Shown here piece after piece: positions 51,121-61,520 of a DNA stretch of 64,000 nt. The first letter of the stretch is position 1; each line of letters begins with the position of its first letter. The position numbers and the translations under genes were made by a program. Source of the DNA: Bacteroidota bacterium. GTDB lineage: Bacteria; Bacteroidota; Bacteroidia; NS11-12g; UBA9320. The notes beneath the pieces were generated by a model. That model was not told where the DNA came from. It saw only the letters and a list, made by a program, of their open reading frames with translations, and made no database searches. The stretch is taken from contig JAIBDD010000012.1 of assembly GCA_024679565.1 (NCBI GenBank), positions 21,769 to 85,768 on the forward strand, given 5' to 3'.

Positions 51121-53682
51121 TTGATAATGAATACTGTAAAACGCATGCTCTTGTGTATAGTTTTTTGCTATGCCAATTATTTCGCTCAAGCTCAGATAAC
51201 AAATCACCTTTTTAGCTTCCATTCTGACAGCATTTTTGATGACACCCTCTGGCGTTGTGATACCACCAAATTTGTTCGTGAAGCAGGAAAACTTCGATCG
51301 AATAGTTCAGCGATACATGATACATTTCGTGTATCCGTACCGATACAAAAACGCTCATCGGCAGAGTGGTCTATCGAATTGGATTTGGGCATATCAACGT
51401 CTTCGGCAAATTACGTCGACGTATATTTCTGGTCAACCTCTGGTTGTTTGTACGACTCACAAAACGCGTACTTTGTTCGTATTGGCGACACCAAAGACGC
51501 CCTTGTATTTTACGAGATTTCTAGTGGTCAATCAAGGATTTTGGCATCCAGCATTTCGGGTATAACACACTCATTGTTAGGGCGTTTGGTGCTCACCGTA
51601 AATGATGATTCGTTAGGTGCAATTGCCTTTTACGATGACAAAGAAACTCAAGTTTTTTTAGCAGATAGTCTACATCTAAAGTGGAACAACGCTCAAGGTT
51701 ATATGAGTATTTCAGTCCGACAATCGACGCAAAGCTTTCATAACAAACATTACTTTGATAATTTGTATTACGGACCACCAAGGAAGGACTCACTCACGCC
51801 AGAACTACAACTAATTGAAGTGATGGAGGACTCAATTTTGCAGCTACATATCAATGAGCCTGTATTGGATGAAAACGTAGAAACAACAAATTTTAAGTTG
51901 GTTTCTGGGAATAGACATCCATCTCAAATCACAGTAGAAAATGATACAATGAAATTGTTTTTTAGTGAGAAATTTGAGACAGGCAGTTATGTTTTACACG
52001 TGGCAAACTTGTCTGATTCTTCTGGAAATGTAGCAAAGGATCTAAAAATTCCGTTTAATCATGTCCTTTTTGATTCCGTAGGGAGGCATGATGTCGTGAT
52101 TTCGGAGATTTATGCAGACTATTCTCCCAGCGTCGGACTTCCAGAAAACGAATACCTAGAATTAACGAACAACAGTAATAAAACATTTGACTTATTGGAT
52201 TGGGAATTGACAGATGGGAATCGAACCAATTCCTTATCGTCATATGTATTATGGCCCGATTCAACGGTAATTTTATGCGATGCGAAGTTCTCGAATGCCT
52301 TTAGCAGGCAAGACAATGTCTTAGGCATTTCTAACTTTATTGGTTTAAACAATACAGGTGATAGTTTGTGGTTAACAGGACCTTCCAAAGTCCCAATTCA
52401 TGAAGTATTCTATTCTTCAAGCTGGCATCAACCTGTTTGGAAGCAAGAGGGTGGCTGGAGTTTGGAAATGATTGATGTAACACGGCCTTGTAAACAAAGT
52501 GAAAATTGGACGTCTAGCGTGCATCGAAACGGGGGAACGCCTGGCCAGATGAATTCCGTTGAAGCGAGATTGGAAGACTGGAAGTCACCTGAAGTTATCC
52601 ATGTGGAGGCTCAGAAAAACGGATTGGTTGTAACCTTTAATGAGTCAATACATTCTAGCGATGTTGTCATTAATCAAGCTTTCTTAGAAAATTTGTCTGA
52701 TACGTTAAGTACGGAAGTTGAGAACAATCGCCTGCAGGTCACATTTAAAGAAAAATTAGACACTGGGGTGCTATACACAATCGGGTTGCGTGGGATTCAA
52801 GATTGTTTTGGTAATGAAGCGGAGGAAATTATAGTCCCTTTTGGTATTGGGAAAAGTCCAACATTTGGTGATGTTTTACTAACTGAAGTCATGTACGACG
52901 TTTCCGAGCATTGTGTTGAGTATGTAGAGTTGTACAACGTTTCAGAGCGGCTGCTGGATTTTAAAGAGCTCAGCTTGGCGGTAAAAGATTCGTCTGGTCA
53001 TTGGAAGCGGCTTTATCCAATTAAGACGGTAAGCCAAATTTTCCAGAAAGACACATACAAAGTGGTCTGCACGGATAGTTTACGTTTAAAAGACTGCAAG
53101 GCCAATGCTATGAATATCGTCCAATCCGACAAGCTGCCAATGCTGGTTAACGAGACTGGAAATATAGGAGTAACCAATAGATATGGTGATGTGCTCGATA
53201 GTTTTACGTACGCTGATGCCATGCACTTCCCATTACTCAGCGATACGAAAGATGTAAGTTTAGAACGACTTCAACCACAGCTTTCAGAGAGAACTTGGTT
53301 AAGTTCCTCACAACACCACAATTTCGGTACTCCTGGGTTTGAAAATTCCCATATAGTAAAAGGAACACCGCGTTTAAACACGTTGACCATTCAAACCGAT
53401 CCGGTAAGTCCAAACTTTGATGGTTATAATGATCAATTAATTGTTGCGGTAACTGTTTCTAAAGAAAATGTGGCACATCTACGCATTTATGATCTTGCTG
53501 GGCGGTTAATCGCATTTCCTGTAAACACCAACCTTATAGCCGGGACAAGCCATTTTGTATGGGACTGTTTAGACGCAAACGGGGGTATTGTGCAGCCTGG
53601 AATTTATGTCGCAGATTTTGAGGCTATAGCTCTGGATGGCATAAAGATGCGTGAACGCAGTGTGTTTACCGTAACCTGGTAA
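51121..53682 (+). CDS. Secreted protein with lamin-tail-like domains and FlgD/gliding-type C-terminal domain
   Basis: Signal peptide; VVISEIYADYSPSVGLPENEYLELTNNSNKTFDLLDWEL and VLLTEVMYDVSEHCVEYVELYNVS; C-term SPNFDGYNDQLIVAVTVSKENVAHLRIYDLAGRLI. Confidence 0.8.
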   Translation: MIMNTVKRMLLCIVFCYANYFAQAQITNHLFSFHSDSIFDDTLWRCDTTKFVREAGKLRSNSSAIHDTFRVSVPIQKRSSAEWSIELDLGISTSSANYVDVYFWSTSGCLYDSQNAYFVRIGDTKDALVFYEISSGQSRILASSISGITHSLLGRLVLTVNDDSLGAIAFYDDKETQVFLADSLHLKWNNAQGYMSISVRQSTQSFHNKHYFDNLYYGPPRKDSLTPELQLIEVMEDSILQLHINEPVLDENVETTNFKLVSGNRHPSQITVENDTMKLFFSEKFETGSYVLHVANLSDSSGNVAKDLKIPFNHVLFDSVGRHDVVISEIYADYSPSVGLPENEYLELTNNSNKTFDLLDWELTDGNRTNSLSSYVLWPDSTVILCDAKFSNAFSRQDNVLGISNFIGLNNTGDSLWLTGPSKVPIHEVFYSSSWHQPVWKQEGGWSLEMIDVTRPCKQSENWTSSVHRNGGTPGQMNSVEARLEDWKSPEVIHVEAQKNGLVVTFNESIHSSDVVINQAFLENLSDTLSTEVENNRLQVTFKEKLDTGVLYTIGLRGIQDCFGNEAEEIIVPFGIGKSPTFGDVLLTEVMYDVSEHCVEYVELYNVSERLLDFKELSLAVKDSSGHWKRLYPIKTVSQIFQKDTYKVVCTDSLRLKDCKANAMNIVQSDKLPMLVNETGNIGVTNRYGDVLDSFTYADAMHFPLLSDTKDVSLERLQPQLSERTWLSSSQHHNFGTPGFENSHIVKGTPRLNTLTIQTDPVSPNFDGYNDQLIVAVTVSKENVAHLRIYDLAGRLIAFPVNTNLIAGTSHFVWDCLDANGGIVQPGIYVADFEAIALDGIKMRERSVFTVTW

Positions 53683-53690
53683 ACTCGATG

Positions 53691-54416
53691 CTATTTTAAG
53701 CTGATTAGATTGTCAACTCCTAAAGGTTTCTCAACAGTAAAACCTTCTCCATATTCTACCTCTATTGAAGCTCCAAACTCTATAGCCCTGGCCTCGATAT
53801 ATTTGATAAATTTAGATGATGCAATAAGAGTTTCTGGCTCGTCGGAATTTGGGTCATGAAATTGACTTTTGAACGCCTTAATTGACTTTAACTTTGTTTC
53901 CCATTCGTTTGAAATGTCAACCACAAAATCAGGTTTTATATAACGAAATTGAATGTAGTGGTAAATGTTTTTTGGTCGCCAAGGCTTCTGAATCACCCCA
54001 TTATCTTTTGTTTCGATGCGTACTAAACCACTCAAAAAGTTTGCTCGAGAAACAATTTGACTACCTCTTCCGTGATCAGGGTGCCTGTCGGATATGGCAT
54101 TTACTAAAATGACTTCAGGTTGATATTTACGAATGGCATAAATGATCCGCTTTAAGTTTTCATCAGACTCGGTAAAGAAACCATCCGCCATTTTTAAATT
54201 TTCACGTGCAGTTAAACCCATAATGGCTGAAGATGCAGCGGCTTCCTGTTCGCGTATTTCTATGCTACCTCTTGTACCTAAGTCACCTTGAGTTAAGTCT
54301 ACAATTCCAACTTTTAAACCTTGTTTAATATGTTTGATAAGTGTGCCAGAGCAAGCAAGTTCAGCATCATCTGGGTGTGCTGCGAATGCTAAAATATCTA
54401 GTTTTTGATGTGCCAT
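53691..54416 (-). CDS. bshB1: BshB1-type bacillithiol biosynthesis deacetylase (LmbE/PIG-L family)
   Basis: LDILAFAAHPDDAELACSGTLI; AISDRHPDHGRGSQIVSRANFLSGLV. Confidence 0.9.
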   Translation of the reverse strand: MAHQKLDILAFAAHPDDAELACSGTLIKHIKQGLKVGIVDLTQGDLGTRGSIEIREQEAAASSAIMGLTARENLKMADGFFTESDENLKRIIYAIRKYQPEVILVNAISDRHPDHGRGSQIVSRANFLSGLVRIETKDNGVIQKPWRPKNIYHYIQFRYIKPDFVVDISNEWETKLKSIKAFKSQFHDPNSDEPETLIASSKFIKYIEARAIEFGASIEVEYGEGFTVEKPLGVDNLISLK

Positions 54417-54495
54417 GTTGTTAGAACAAAGCTACTTCATAAAAGTTGACGAAAAAAAGTGAGTGAAAGTGAGCGTCGCGTGATTTTGTATAACT

Positions 54496-55206
54496 CTATT
54501 GAATGATGATTTTCCTACTTGAAACACCACTGGTGTTGTATGCACGTAAGTAATACAAACCTGGTCTTAGGTCTTTTACATCCCATGATATTTCCTCGAC
54601 ACCGGGTAACACACGTAGCTTCTTAACGAGTTGAGCGCTGCTGTTATAAAGCTCTAGTTGTGAGTAATGTTCTAGGTGAACAAACTGCACCAGGTTGTCT
54701 TTAACAGGGTTGGGATAAACAAAAAGTGAATCGTAATTCATTGTTCTACTCGTCGACGTGGTAACCCGTTTATGTGCAGCAGTAATGCAGTACCTATTGT
54801 TTAATAGCCCGTCGGCTACCTCTAATTTTATGCTGTCCCTGCCACCGTTATATACTAAAACGTCGGTGCAAAAATCAAAAGAGTCGATATCGCCGACGTA
54901 ATTTATGTCTAAAGTGTCAATGAAAATGATGCTATCGCCTGGTACAACCAGCCTATTGACCTTCTTGAATTTTGGGAAAATATTTCCTCCTCCGAAAACG
55001 AACTTTACGCTGTAATTATCTCCTGTTCTTAGGGAGTCAGGGCCAAGGTTAATTAGCGATACTTTTACGACTTCTTTGCTTCTACTTATGAATTTATGGC
55101 CATTGCTATGAGAGAATATGTTAGCGCTTATGTCGCACATTCTTCCTTGTCCAAACACATTTAGCATAAGTAATACAGCAACCCCACAAGTGAGTAATCG
55201 TCTCAT
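54496..55206 (-). CDS. Secreted protein with T9SS type A sorting domain
   Basis: Signal peptide; C-term LFVYPNPVKDNLVQF...DVKDLRPGLYYLRAYNTSGVSSRKIIIQ. Confidence 0.85.
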   Translation of the reverse strand: MRRLLTCGVAVLLMLNVFGQGRMCDISANIFSHSNGHKFISRSKEVVKVSLINLGPDSLRTGDNYSVKFVFGGGNIFPKFKKVNRLVVPGDSIIFIDTLDINYVGDIDSFDFCTDVLVYNGGRDSIKLEVADGLLNNRYCITAAHKRVTTSTSRTMNYDSLFVYPNPVKDNLVQFVHLEHYSQLELYNSSAQLVKKLRVLPGVEEISWDVKDLRPGLYYLRAYNTSGVSSRKIIIQ

Positions 55207-55952
55207 CAGTCTAGAATTATTTTGTGTTTTAGCGTATGTGTTCCAAAATCCACTTGCAAGACATATAACCCAGCTGTAACATCGTTATAGTCAACGCGAA
55301 CTATATCAGCAGCATGTTTTAAAGACTTCAATGGGACTTCTTGCATAAGCGGATTAAGAAGGGTGATCGATTTGAAATTGTCTACACCTTGCACGAAGAA
55401 ATAATTTTCCTTTGATGGATTTGGGAAAATTGCCAGTGTCTGCTTTGATAAGTTGTGCGTGTTTGCATTGCCAATGTGATTAAGCACAACACTTGCTTGG
55501 TTGTTGTTGCGGTCTTCGGAAAACTCATTAACTAGAGGCAAGTGACCATTATCTGGACCGTAGGCCATTGGCACTTCGACAAAAAACAAGCTAAATTTTT
55601 CAGTCGATTTCCCTGAATTAATGGATATAGAGTCGGAAACAATGATGGAATCACCAGGGGCGATGATTTTCCCAATGGGCATTTTTGTTTCAGGTGGTCG
55701 AAACTGAAAAGAGTGTCCGGTGTTGTAGGTCAATGTGTCTGTCGGAAATAAAGTGTCCGGGCCTAAGTTGGTGATGCTAAAGGAGTAGTTGAGTGCAACT
55801 GGGGAGCTTATGGTTGAGTTTTTTTCTGGAGAAATAATCTGCACAGCCAAATCGGTGTATCGAAATGTTTGGCAATACGTGAAACTAGAAGCGCATATGA
55901 GCACTAATGTCAAAATGGTGAGTTTGGTTTTCATAATATCAAATTTAGGCAT
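55206..55952 (-). CDS. Secreted protein with T9SS type A sorting domain
   Basis: C-term LAIFPNPSKENYFFVQG...DVTAGLYVLQVDFGTHTLKHKIILD. Confidence 0.8.
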   Translation of the reverse strand: MPKFDIMKTKLTILTLVLICASSFTYCQTFRYTDLAVQIISPEKNSTISSPVALNYSFSITNLGPDTLFPTDTLTYNTGHSFQFRPPETKMPIGKIIAPGDSIIVSDSISINSGKSTEKFSLFFVEVPMAYGPDNGHLPLVNEFSEDRNNNQASVVLNHIGNANTHNLSKQTLAIFPNPSKENYFFVQGVDNFKSITLLNPLMQEVPLKSLKHAADIVRVDYNDVTAGLYVLQVDFGTHTLKHKIILD

Positions 55953-56923
55953 TAGTTACTAGGGCCAATGGGCCTTACATCACATGTACAACAAACAGAA
56001 ATAGTTTTAATGATATCTACCGTTGGACAGTTTGCATTCGCATTAGCACATGGCTCCAATTCATATTTTAAGTCAAAATTTATACAGCCACTTGGCACTG
56101 GGTTTGGAGCGGTTGGGGAAGCATTTTGTTTTGTGCGTTCATCATCACACCAGCTTACACCATTATCCGTTTGAGGTTGTGGAATAGAAATGTGCTGACC
56201 AAAAACAACATCATAATTGTTGTTCGGGTTCCATCCAGAGCCATCAGGGATTGGTCGTCTGGGGGTTAATTGCGGTGAACGGAATCTCCCGCAAAATCCA
56301 TTTAGGGGTTGATCGATACCTAGATCAAAGTTGTCAAAAGTGAGGCATGGCGCATTATTTGACTTAGGAGCAAAAGCTTCATCGGGTGAAACAAAGTTCA
56401 ATTTTAATTGATACAAACTTGGGTCAAGTGTGCGGCTACCCTTATCACCTGTCCAATGGTACATTGTGATTTCAACAGAGCCGACATAGTCCGAGAAAAT
56501 AAAGGCATTCTTATTGACAAGCCATTTTTCTTTCCATACGTCTAAGCCATGCACCGCTACCAACATGCCGTAATCTGGATGACGGGAGACATTATATATG
56601 TCATCACCTAAGCCCATATGCTCATATTCGTAACCAATGAATTCACCTGTGTTATCATAGAGACGAATTCGGATAAAATCTGGTTGAGCGCCTGCATTTG
56701 AGGTATAATCGAAATGAAACTCACCGAGATTAAGGACGTTTAATGTTTTTCCGGTATTGTTTGGAGTTAACGTGTGAAAACAGCTAGACAAGCTATAGCC
56801 AATTGAGCTAGGTCCTTGCGCTAGCGTCGGTAATGAAGAACAGGCTAGCAATACTATAAAGCCAGTTGTTTTTACAATAAATTGTGATGTGAAAAATTTC
56901 ATGGTTGTTGGTTTATGAAACAA
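55952..56923 (-). CDS. Hypothetical secreted Cys-containing protein
   Basis: Signal peptide (VLLACSSLPTLAQG); C-term ending SVCCTCDVRPIGPSN; no T9SS tail. Confidence 0.7.
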   Translation of the reverse strand: MFHKPTTMKFFTSQFIVKTTGFIVLLACSSLPTLAQGPSSIGYSLSSCFHTLTPNNTGKTLNVLNLGEFHFDYTSNAGAQPDFIRIRLYDNTGEFIGYEYEHMGLGDDIYNVSRHPDYGMLVAVHGLDVWKEKWLVNKNAFIFSDYVGSVEITMYHWTGDKGSRTLDPSLYQLKLNFVSPDEAFAPKSNNAPCLTFDNFDLGIDQPLNGFCGRFRSPQLTPRRPIPDGSGWNPNNNYDVVFGQHISIPQPQTDNGVSWCDDERTKQNASPTAPNPVPSGCINFDLKYELEPCANANANCPTVDIIKTISVCCTCDVRPIGPSN

Positions 56924-56995
56924 TGATAAACCATGAATTCTCTTGAAATCAAACTAACCTAACCAAGCGTTTTAGGTTGTTCTCCTAGCGTTTTT

Positions 56996-57604
56996 CTATT
57001 CCAATTCGTACGCCTTTATTATCATGTCTAACTGGTAGTCCACAATGGGGTCGTACTCCTCTTTGAGACTTGCGTCGTATAATTTTGCAAATGCACTCCA
57101 GTAGAAAGTTTCAATACTACCTCGATACCCTTTAAGCAGTTCGTGTGTTGTTTTGCCAGTTTCACGATGAATTAGTTTTATGAGCAATATGCCTTGCGAT
57201 CTGCTGAAATTCTTCATGGTTTCAATGAACTCGTTCTTTAAAGACTTTTCAGTTTCCTTAATGTATTTCTCCTTTGCTTTTGGATCGCTAATAAGATGCA
57301 AGTTGTCTTCCATCATTTGTAACCGGAAGGCAGCAAGTTTGGCATAAGGCATTACTTTTTTAACGTTATACTTTAATTTTCTGTATTCCTTGCGTTGTTC
57401 GGGAGTTGTGAAATCTTTCATCACCAGCTCTTCAAAACGGTAAAACATTAAGGTGTCGCCACTAACAGAATCAACAATTATGCGTACCACTTCAATAGAA
57501 TCTAACCCCAGTTTGTCAACCGATTTAGTTTTAACCGAGTCGGTTTGACCTAAGGCAACCAAAACAGTTAGTGTAAACAAAAAAGAGAATAGGATTTTCT
57601 TCAT
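56996..57604 (-). CDS. DUF4294 family protein
   Basis: EYRKLKYNVKKVMPYAKLAAFRLQMMEDNL; SRSQGILLIKLIHRETG. Confidence 0.85.
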   Translation of the reverse strand: MKKILFSFLFTLTVLVALGQTDSVKTKSVDKLGLDSIEVVRIIVDSVSGDTLMFYRFEELVMKDFTTPEQRKEYRKLKYNVKKVMPYAKLAAFRLQMMEDNLHLISDPKAKEKYIKETEKSLKNEFIETMKNFSRSQGILLIKLIHRETGKTTHELLKGYRGSIETFYWSAFAKLYDASLKEEYDPIVDYQLDMIIKAYELE

Positions 57605-57642
57605 CTTACTTATTATATATCAAATCACGTGCCACTATTATA

Positions 57643-59103
57643 CTAAACGCCATCAGTGCCTTTTATGGTATTTTTTAATTGGATGAACCATTGCTCGAAA
57701 GCACTTGGTTGCCTTTTAGGTCCTTTAATGGGGTTTGATACCATACTTGGATTGCTAAAAATCTGAACATACACGTACCCACGTTGATAGGTTTTTGAGG
57801 GCCATTGTTGCAAGCGTTTCATGTCTTGGGCGCTAAAATCACCACTGATATTACTAAACAAAGCCAAAGGAGCATTTGTGATGTCCTGGTCATAAAGTAG
57901 CTTGTAGTCTTCCCTTTCATCGTTTAGTTTGGTGTGACGACCTGGGTTTCCAAGGGGAGCATAGGAATAAAACGTTGAATTGGAGAAATCTTCCTTGGCT
58001 TCTTCAAGCAGAGGGAACACACTTCTATACGAAAGCGTCGCATCTCCCATAATTTTACCTGGATAAAACCAAAAATGCCCACTAACCAAAAGGGCAAATA
58101 CAATTCCAATTGTTCTTGGTTTGAAATGTGATAACCACGAAATGTTACCCATAATTAAAAAGGGAATACAAGGTAACAAGTATCTATGCATCGGGCCAGT
58201 TTTAGTGGTAAATCCAATGGCTAACGCATTGAAAAGAAAAAGAACCATAAACAGTGTAAAAGGGTGGTCCCATTTCCATGCAATCCTTTTTCTGAAAATG
58301 GCTAGTACGGGAATCAACCATAGCCCGACTTGTCCGTAATCTACGATACGCCAATCAGCCATAAGTAGGTTAACTATAAAACGTTTGATTCCAGGAAATC
58401 CTCTGTGACCGGCATAATCTGGTGAACTCAGATACCATCCTGTAATAGACTGATGGTACATCAACCACGCTATAAAAAGTAGAAAAGGGATGAGTAATAC
58501 TTGAGTGGCCAATTTAAACCGCTGGGGTATGGAAATAGATTGCGTTTTAAAGAACCACCACAACCAAATGGGTGTAAGATAATACAGCCCTTGGAGGTGT
58601 GTTAAAAGCAGTGCACTTGCGAACACAACCTGCTGCCATTTTTTTCCAAATTGTAAACTATACAACAATCCTAATGCAAATAGTGTTAGTGGTAAATGCA
58701 AATTTGGGTTTACCACTTGCGACATAAATAACGGCGTTAGTGCCAGTAATCCTGCGCCGAGATATGTTTTGTGGCCATAGCCTAATTTCTTCCCCCAACG
58801 GACAAACAAAATCAAAATCAAGAACCCGATAACAAGGTTAAATAAATGACTGACCCAAAGGTCTTTGCCAAATATTTTCCAAAGACCAGCATGCAGTATG
58901 GAAAAGGTTAATGGATGACCGGGATCTAAATTGTCAGGATAGGCTATCTGCGTAAAGTCCGAATCATAAATATGATTGCTTGCTCGTGAGATTGTTGATA
59001 TGGCATCTCCAAAGAATGGGTCGTTCTGGGTAACGAAAAATAGAATTATAAACCCGGTTGAAACAAGGCCCCAAAAAAGTTTGGCATATCGATGCATGGG
59101 CAA
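57643..59103 (-). CDS. Multi-pass membrane protein, GT-C/ArnT-like glycosyltransferase
   Basis: Multiple TM helices, NTerm FFGDAISTISRASNHIY...LDPGHPLTFSILHAGLWKIFG. Confidence 0.65.
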   Translation of the reverse strand: MPMHRYAKLFWGLVSTGFIILFFVTQNDPFFGDAISTISRASNHIYDSDFTQIAYPDNLDPGHPLTFSILHAGLWKIFGKDLWVSHLFNLVIGFLILILFVRWGKKLGYGHKTYLGAGLLALTPLFMSQVVNPNLHLPLTLFALGLLYSLQFGKKWQQVVFASALLLTHLQGLYYLTPIWLWWFFKTQSISIPQRFKLATQVLLIPFLLFIAWLMYHQSITGWYLSSPDYAGHRGFPGIKRFIVNLLMADWRIVDYGQVGLWLIPVLAIFRKRIAWKWDHPFTLFMVLFLFNALAIGFTTKTGPMHRYLLPCIPFLIMGNISWLSHFKPRTIGIVFALLVSGHFWFYPGKIMGDATLSYRSVFPLLEEAKEDFSNSTFYSYAPLGNPGRHTKLNDEREDYKLLYDQDITNAPLALFSNISGDFSAQDMKRLQQWPSKTYQRGYVYVQIFSNPSMVSNPIKGPKRQPSAFEQWFIQLKNTIKGTDGV

Positions 59104-59123
59104 AGATAAAAATCAACGCGTCT

Positions 59124-59900
59124 TTATATCTCTATCCGACCTTCAAAAGTTTTTTGCGCTGGACCAATCAGATAAATGTCTGCAAAGCCATCAGGATTAG
59201 CGGTAAACTCAACCTTCAGTTCGCCTCCTTCAACCTTTACGTCGGTGCTCATTTTTTCGCCAGTCTTGTTGGTGTTGAAGGCGTCTGCTAAAACGGCTGC
59301 TGTAACTCCTGTGCCACAGCTCAACGTTTCGTTTTCTACACCTCTTTCGTAGGTCCGAATTTTTAATGCATTTTGTTCTCTTTCAACAAAATTCACATTG
59401 ATGCCAGCATCCTTGTACGTGTCGTTGTATCTTATTTTTCTCGCTTCCTCCACAACCTCAATCGTTGACACGTCATCAACAAATTGAATGTAGTGAGGCG
59501 AACCGGTATTCAATTCAAAAGCCTTACCATGCGTTTTAATATCAGAGACGTCATGCATCTTTAATGCAACGGTGTTGGTTGAAATACTCGCTTCATGTAA
59601 TCCGTCGGTTGATAGAAAGATGGTTTCCGCATTAATGAGGTCTAAACTTCTAGCGAAAGCAACCGCACATCTACTCCCATTACCACAGAAGCTCTGACTT
59701 CCGTCAGGGTTGAAGTAAATCATATTAAAATCTACGCTGTCGTGTAACTCGATAACAATAACTCCATCTGCACCAATACCAAATTTTCTGTCACACATGG
59801 CGGTTATTGGCAAGCTATAAGCGTCAATTTCTCCATGCCGATTGTCGATCATGATAAAATCATTACCAGTGCCTTGGTATTTTTCAAATTGTATTTGCAC
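59124..59900 (-). CDS. dapF: Diaminopimelate epimerase
   Basis: FEKYQGTGNDFIMIDNR; NPDGSQSFCGNGSRCAVAFA; ETLSCGTGVTAAVLA. Confidence 0.96.
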   Translation of the reverse strand: MQIQFEKYQGTGNDFIMIDNRHGEIDAYSLPITAMCDRKFGIGADGVIVIELHDSVDFNMIYFNPDGSQSFCGNGSRCAVAFARSLDLINAETIFLSTDGLHEASISTNTVALKMHDVSDIKTHGKAFELNTGSPHYIQFVDDVSTIEVVEEARKIRYNDTYKDAGINVNFVEREQNALKIRTYERGVENETLSCGTGVTAAVLADAFNTNKTGEKMSTDVKVEGGELKVEFTANPDGFADIYLIGPAQKTFEGRIEI

Positions 59901-59903
59901 TTT

Positions 59904-60947
59904 CTACTTGGCGTTTAGAACTTTAAGAATCTCTGTATTAGACACACGTACCATTTGGTTAAAGCTATTGTTTGGAACGATTTTGTACCAAGTTCCTCCT
60001 TTATTTAGGAAGGTTGTATTACCATATGATTTTAACCCAATCTGAGTTGAAACAGGTGTGTCGAATAAAAGTAGTTTTTTGCCGTCAAATTTGTACCCCT
60101 TGAATTTTACAATGCTCTCCCAAAACTCAACACGAATACCTATGCTTGGAGACGTCTTTAACGTTTTTTGAGGAGCACTTTCTGCTACTTCGGTTTTTTT
60201 ATCTGATTTTTCTTTGCTTTTTCTATTGAACAAGCCATCCTTTTTGGCAGTTTTAACCTCTTGTGATGTGGTGGCCTCTGATGCTTGCGTTTCGTAAGCA
60301 ACAGCCAGCAAAACAACGTTCTTGCTTCCAAGCATTGAGTCACGCTGTGCTTTAAATTCATCACCATCTATTTCGTCTTCGTTCTTTTTCAACTCGGCAA
60401 AGTCTACGTCATCCGATTCAGCTGTTAATATGCTTGCATCATCCATGGTTTCATCATCTTCTACAACATCGGCCAGCGCAATTTCAGGTGAAGGAGGAAT
60501 AAACAACGAATCCTGATTTTCATCGTCCAAAGTGGCCACTACCTGTGCGGAGTCAGATACAGGTTTTTGGTTTTCTATAGGCTCTTTAATGATGGTTTGC
60601 TCGGTTTTGTCGGCTTGTGATAATTCCTCACCACCTTGTGGTAACATTGTTTTAATGATTAAACCGAATGCCAATAAGGATAAGATACTTGCCGCAACAG
60701 CTAAACTCCTATTTCCAAAAGGGATGATAAAACCTTTTTTAGGTTTTGTTGCGTCAACAAGGATTGCTTTTAGTTCGTCTCGACGTGCTATCTCAACACT
60801 ATTAATAATCGCTTTTTGTATTTGAACCTGATTCAAAAACGCAGGATCATCTTTTAATCGGATTTTAAATTTATCCAATTCTTGTCCTACCAATTCCCCC
60901 ATGAGGTATTGGTCAATTAATTCGTGAATATGTTGTTGCTTATCCAT
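59904..60947 (-). CDS. Putative transmembrane anti-sigma factor-like protein
   Basis: Directly downstream (3-nt gap) of ECF sigma gene; N-term HELIDQYLMGELVGQELDKFKIRLKDDPAFLNQV, single TM, acidic linker, C-terminal domain. Confidence 0.6.
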   Translation of the reverse strand: MDKQQHIHELIDQYLMGELVGQELDKFKIRLKDDPAFLNQVQIQKAIINSVEIARRDELKAILVDATKPKKGFIIPFGNRSLAVAASILSLLAFGLIIKTMLPQGGEELSQADKTEQTIIKEPIENQKPVSDSAQVVATLDDENQDSLFIPPSPEIALADVVEDDETMDDASILTAESDDVDFAELKKNEDEIDGDEFKAQRDSMLGSKNVVLLAVAYETQASEATTSQEVKTAKKDGLFNRKSKEKSDKKTEVAESAPQKTLKTSPSIGIRVEFWESIVKFKGYKFDGKKLLLFDTPVSTQIGLKSYGNTTFLNKGGTWYKIVPNNSFNQMVRVSNTEILKVLNAK

Positions 60948-60950
60948 GAT

Positions 60951-61520
60951 TTAATTGAAAAAATCTTCTTTGTTAAATTTAGTCGTTACCGACGACTGTA
61001 ACCGTTTAAAACATTGGTATTTCTTTGACTTTACCGTATCGGTATTGGCAAAGCCCATTTTTTGTGCAATTGTTTTGTTGTCGAATCCATCAAAATAGAA
61101 ATAGCCCAGAAGCTTCATGCATGTTTCGTCTAATTCGGCAACCAATTGATGTATGATTCGATGATCTAAGTGATCTGTTTTAATGTCATCAGCTGTAATC
61201 TTCTCTTGCAAAGATTCGTCTACAACCGTAAACCTCGTTTTCTTTTTGAGTTGTTTGTACCACAGATTTTTGACTATCGCCATCAAATAGGTACTCATTT
61301 TTACTGTTAATGAGAAGTGTGGTTTGTTGACGTTACGCCAAACAGCAATAATGCTGTCTTGTAAAACATCATCTATCTCATCTTCAGTACCGTTGTTTTT
61401 TAAAATAAAGCTCTTTACCATAGCGTAATACGATTTTTGCATTGACACCAACGCTTCCTCGTTTCCTGCTTTTATTTCCTCAACAAGTTGAGAATCAGAA
61501 AAACGTTTATTTAGAAGCAT
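60951..61520 (-). CDS. ECF-type RNA polymerase sigma factor
   Basis: EIDDVLQDSIIAVWRNV; region 4-like KTIAQKMGFANTDTVKSKKYQCFKRL. Confidence 0.85.
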   Translation of the reverse strand: MLLNKRFSDSQLVEEIKAGNEEALVSMQKSYYAMVKSFILKNNGTEDEIDDVLQDSIIAVWRNVNKPHFSLTVKMSTYLMAIVKNLWYKQLKKKTRFTVVDESLQEKITADDIKTDHLDHRIIHQLVAELDETCMKLLGYFYFDGFDNKTIAQKMGFANTDTVKSKKYQCFKRLQSSVTTKFNKEDFFN

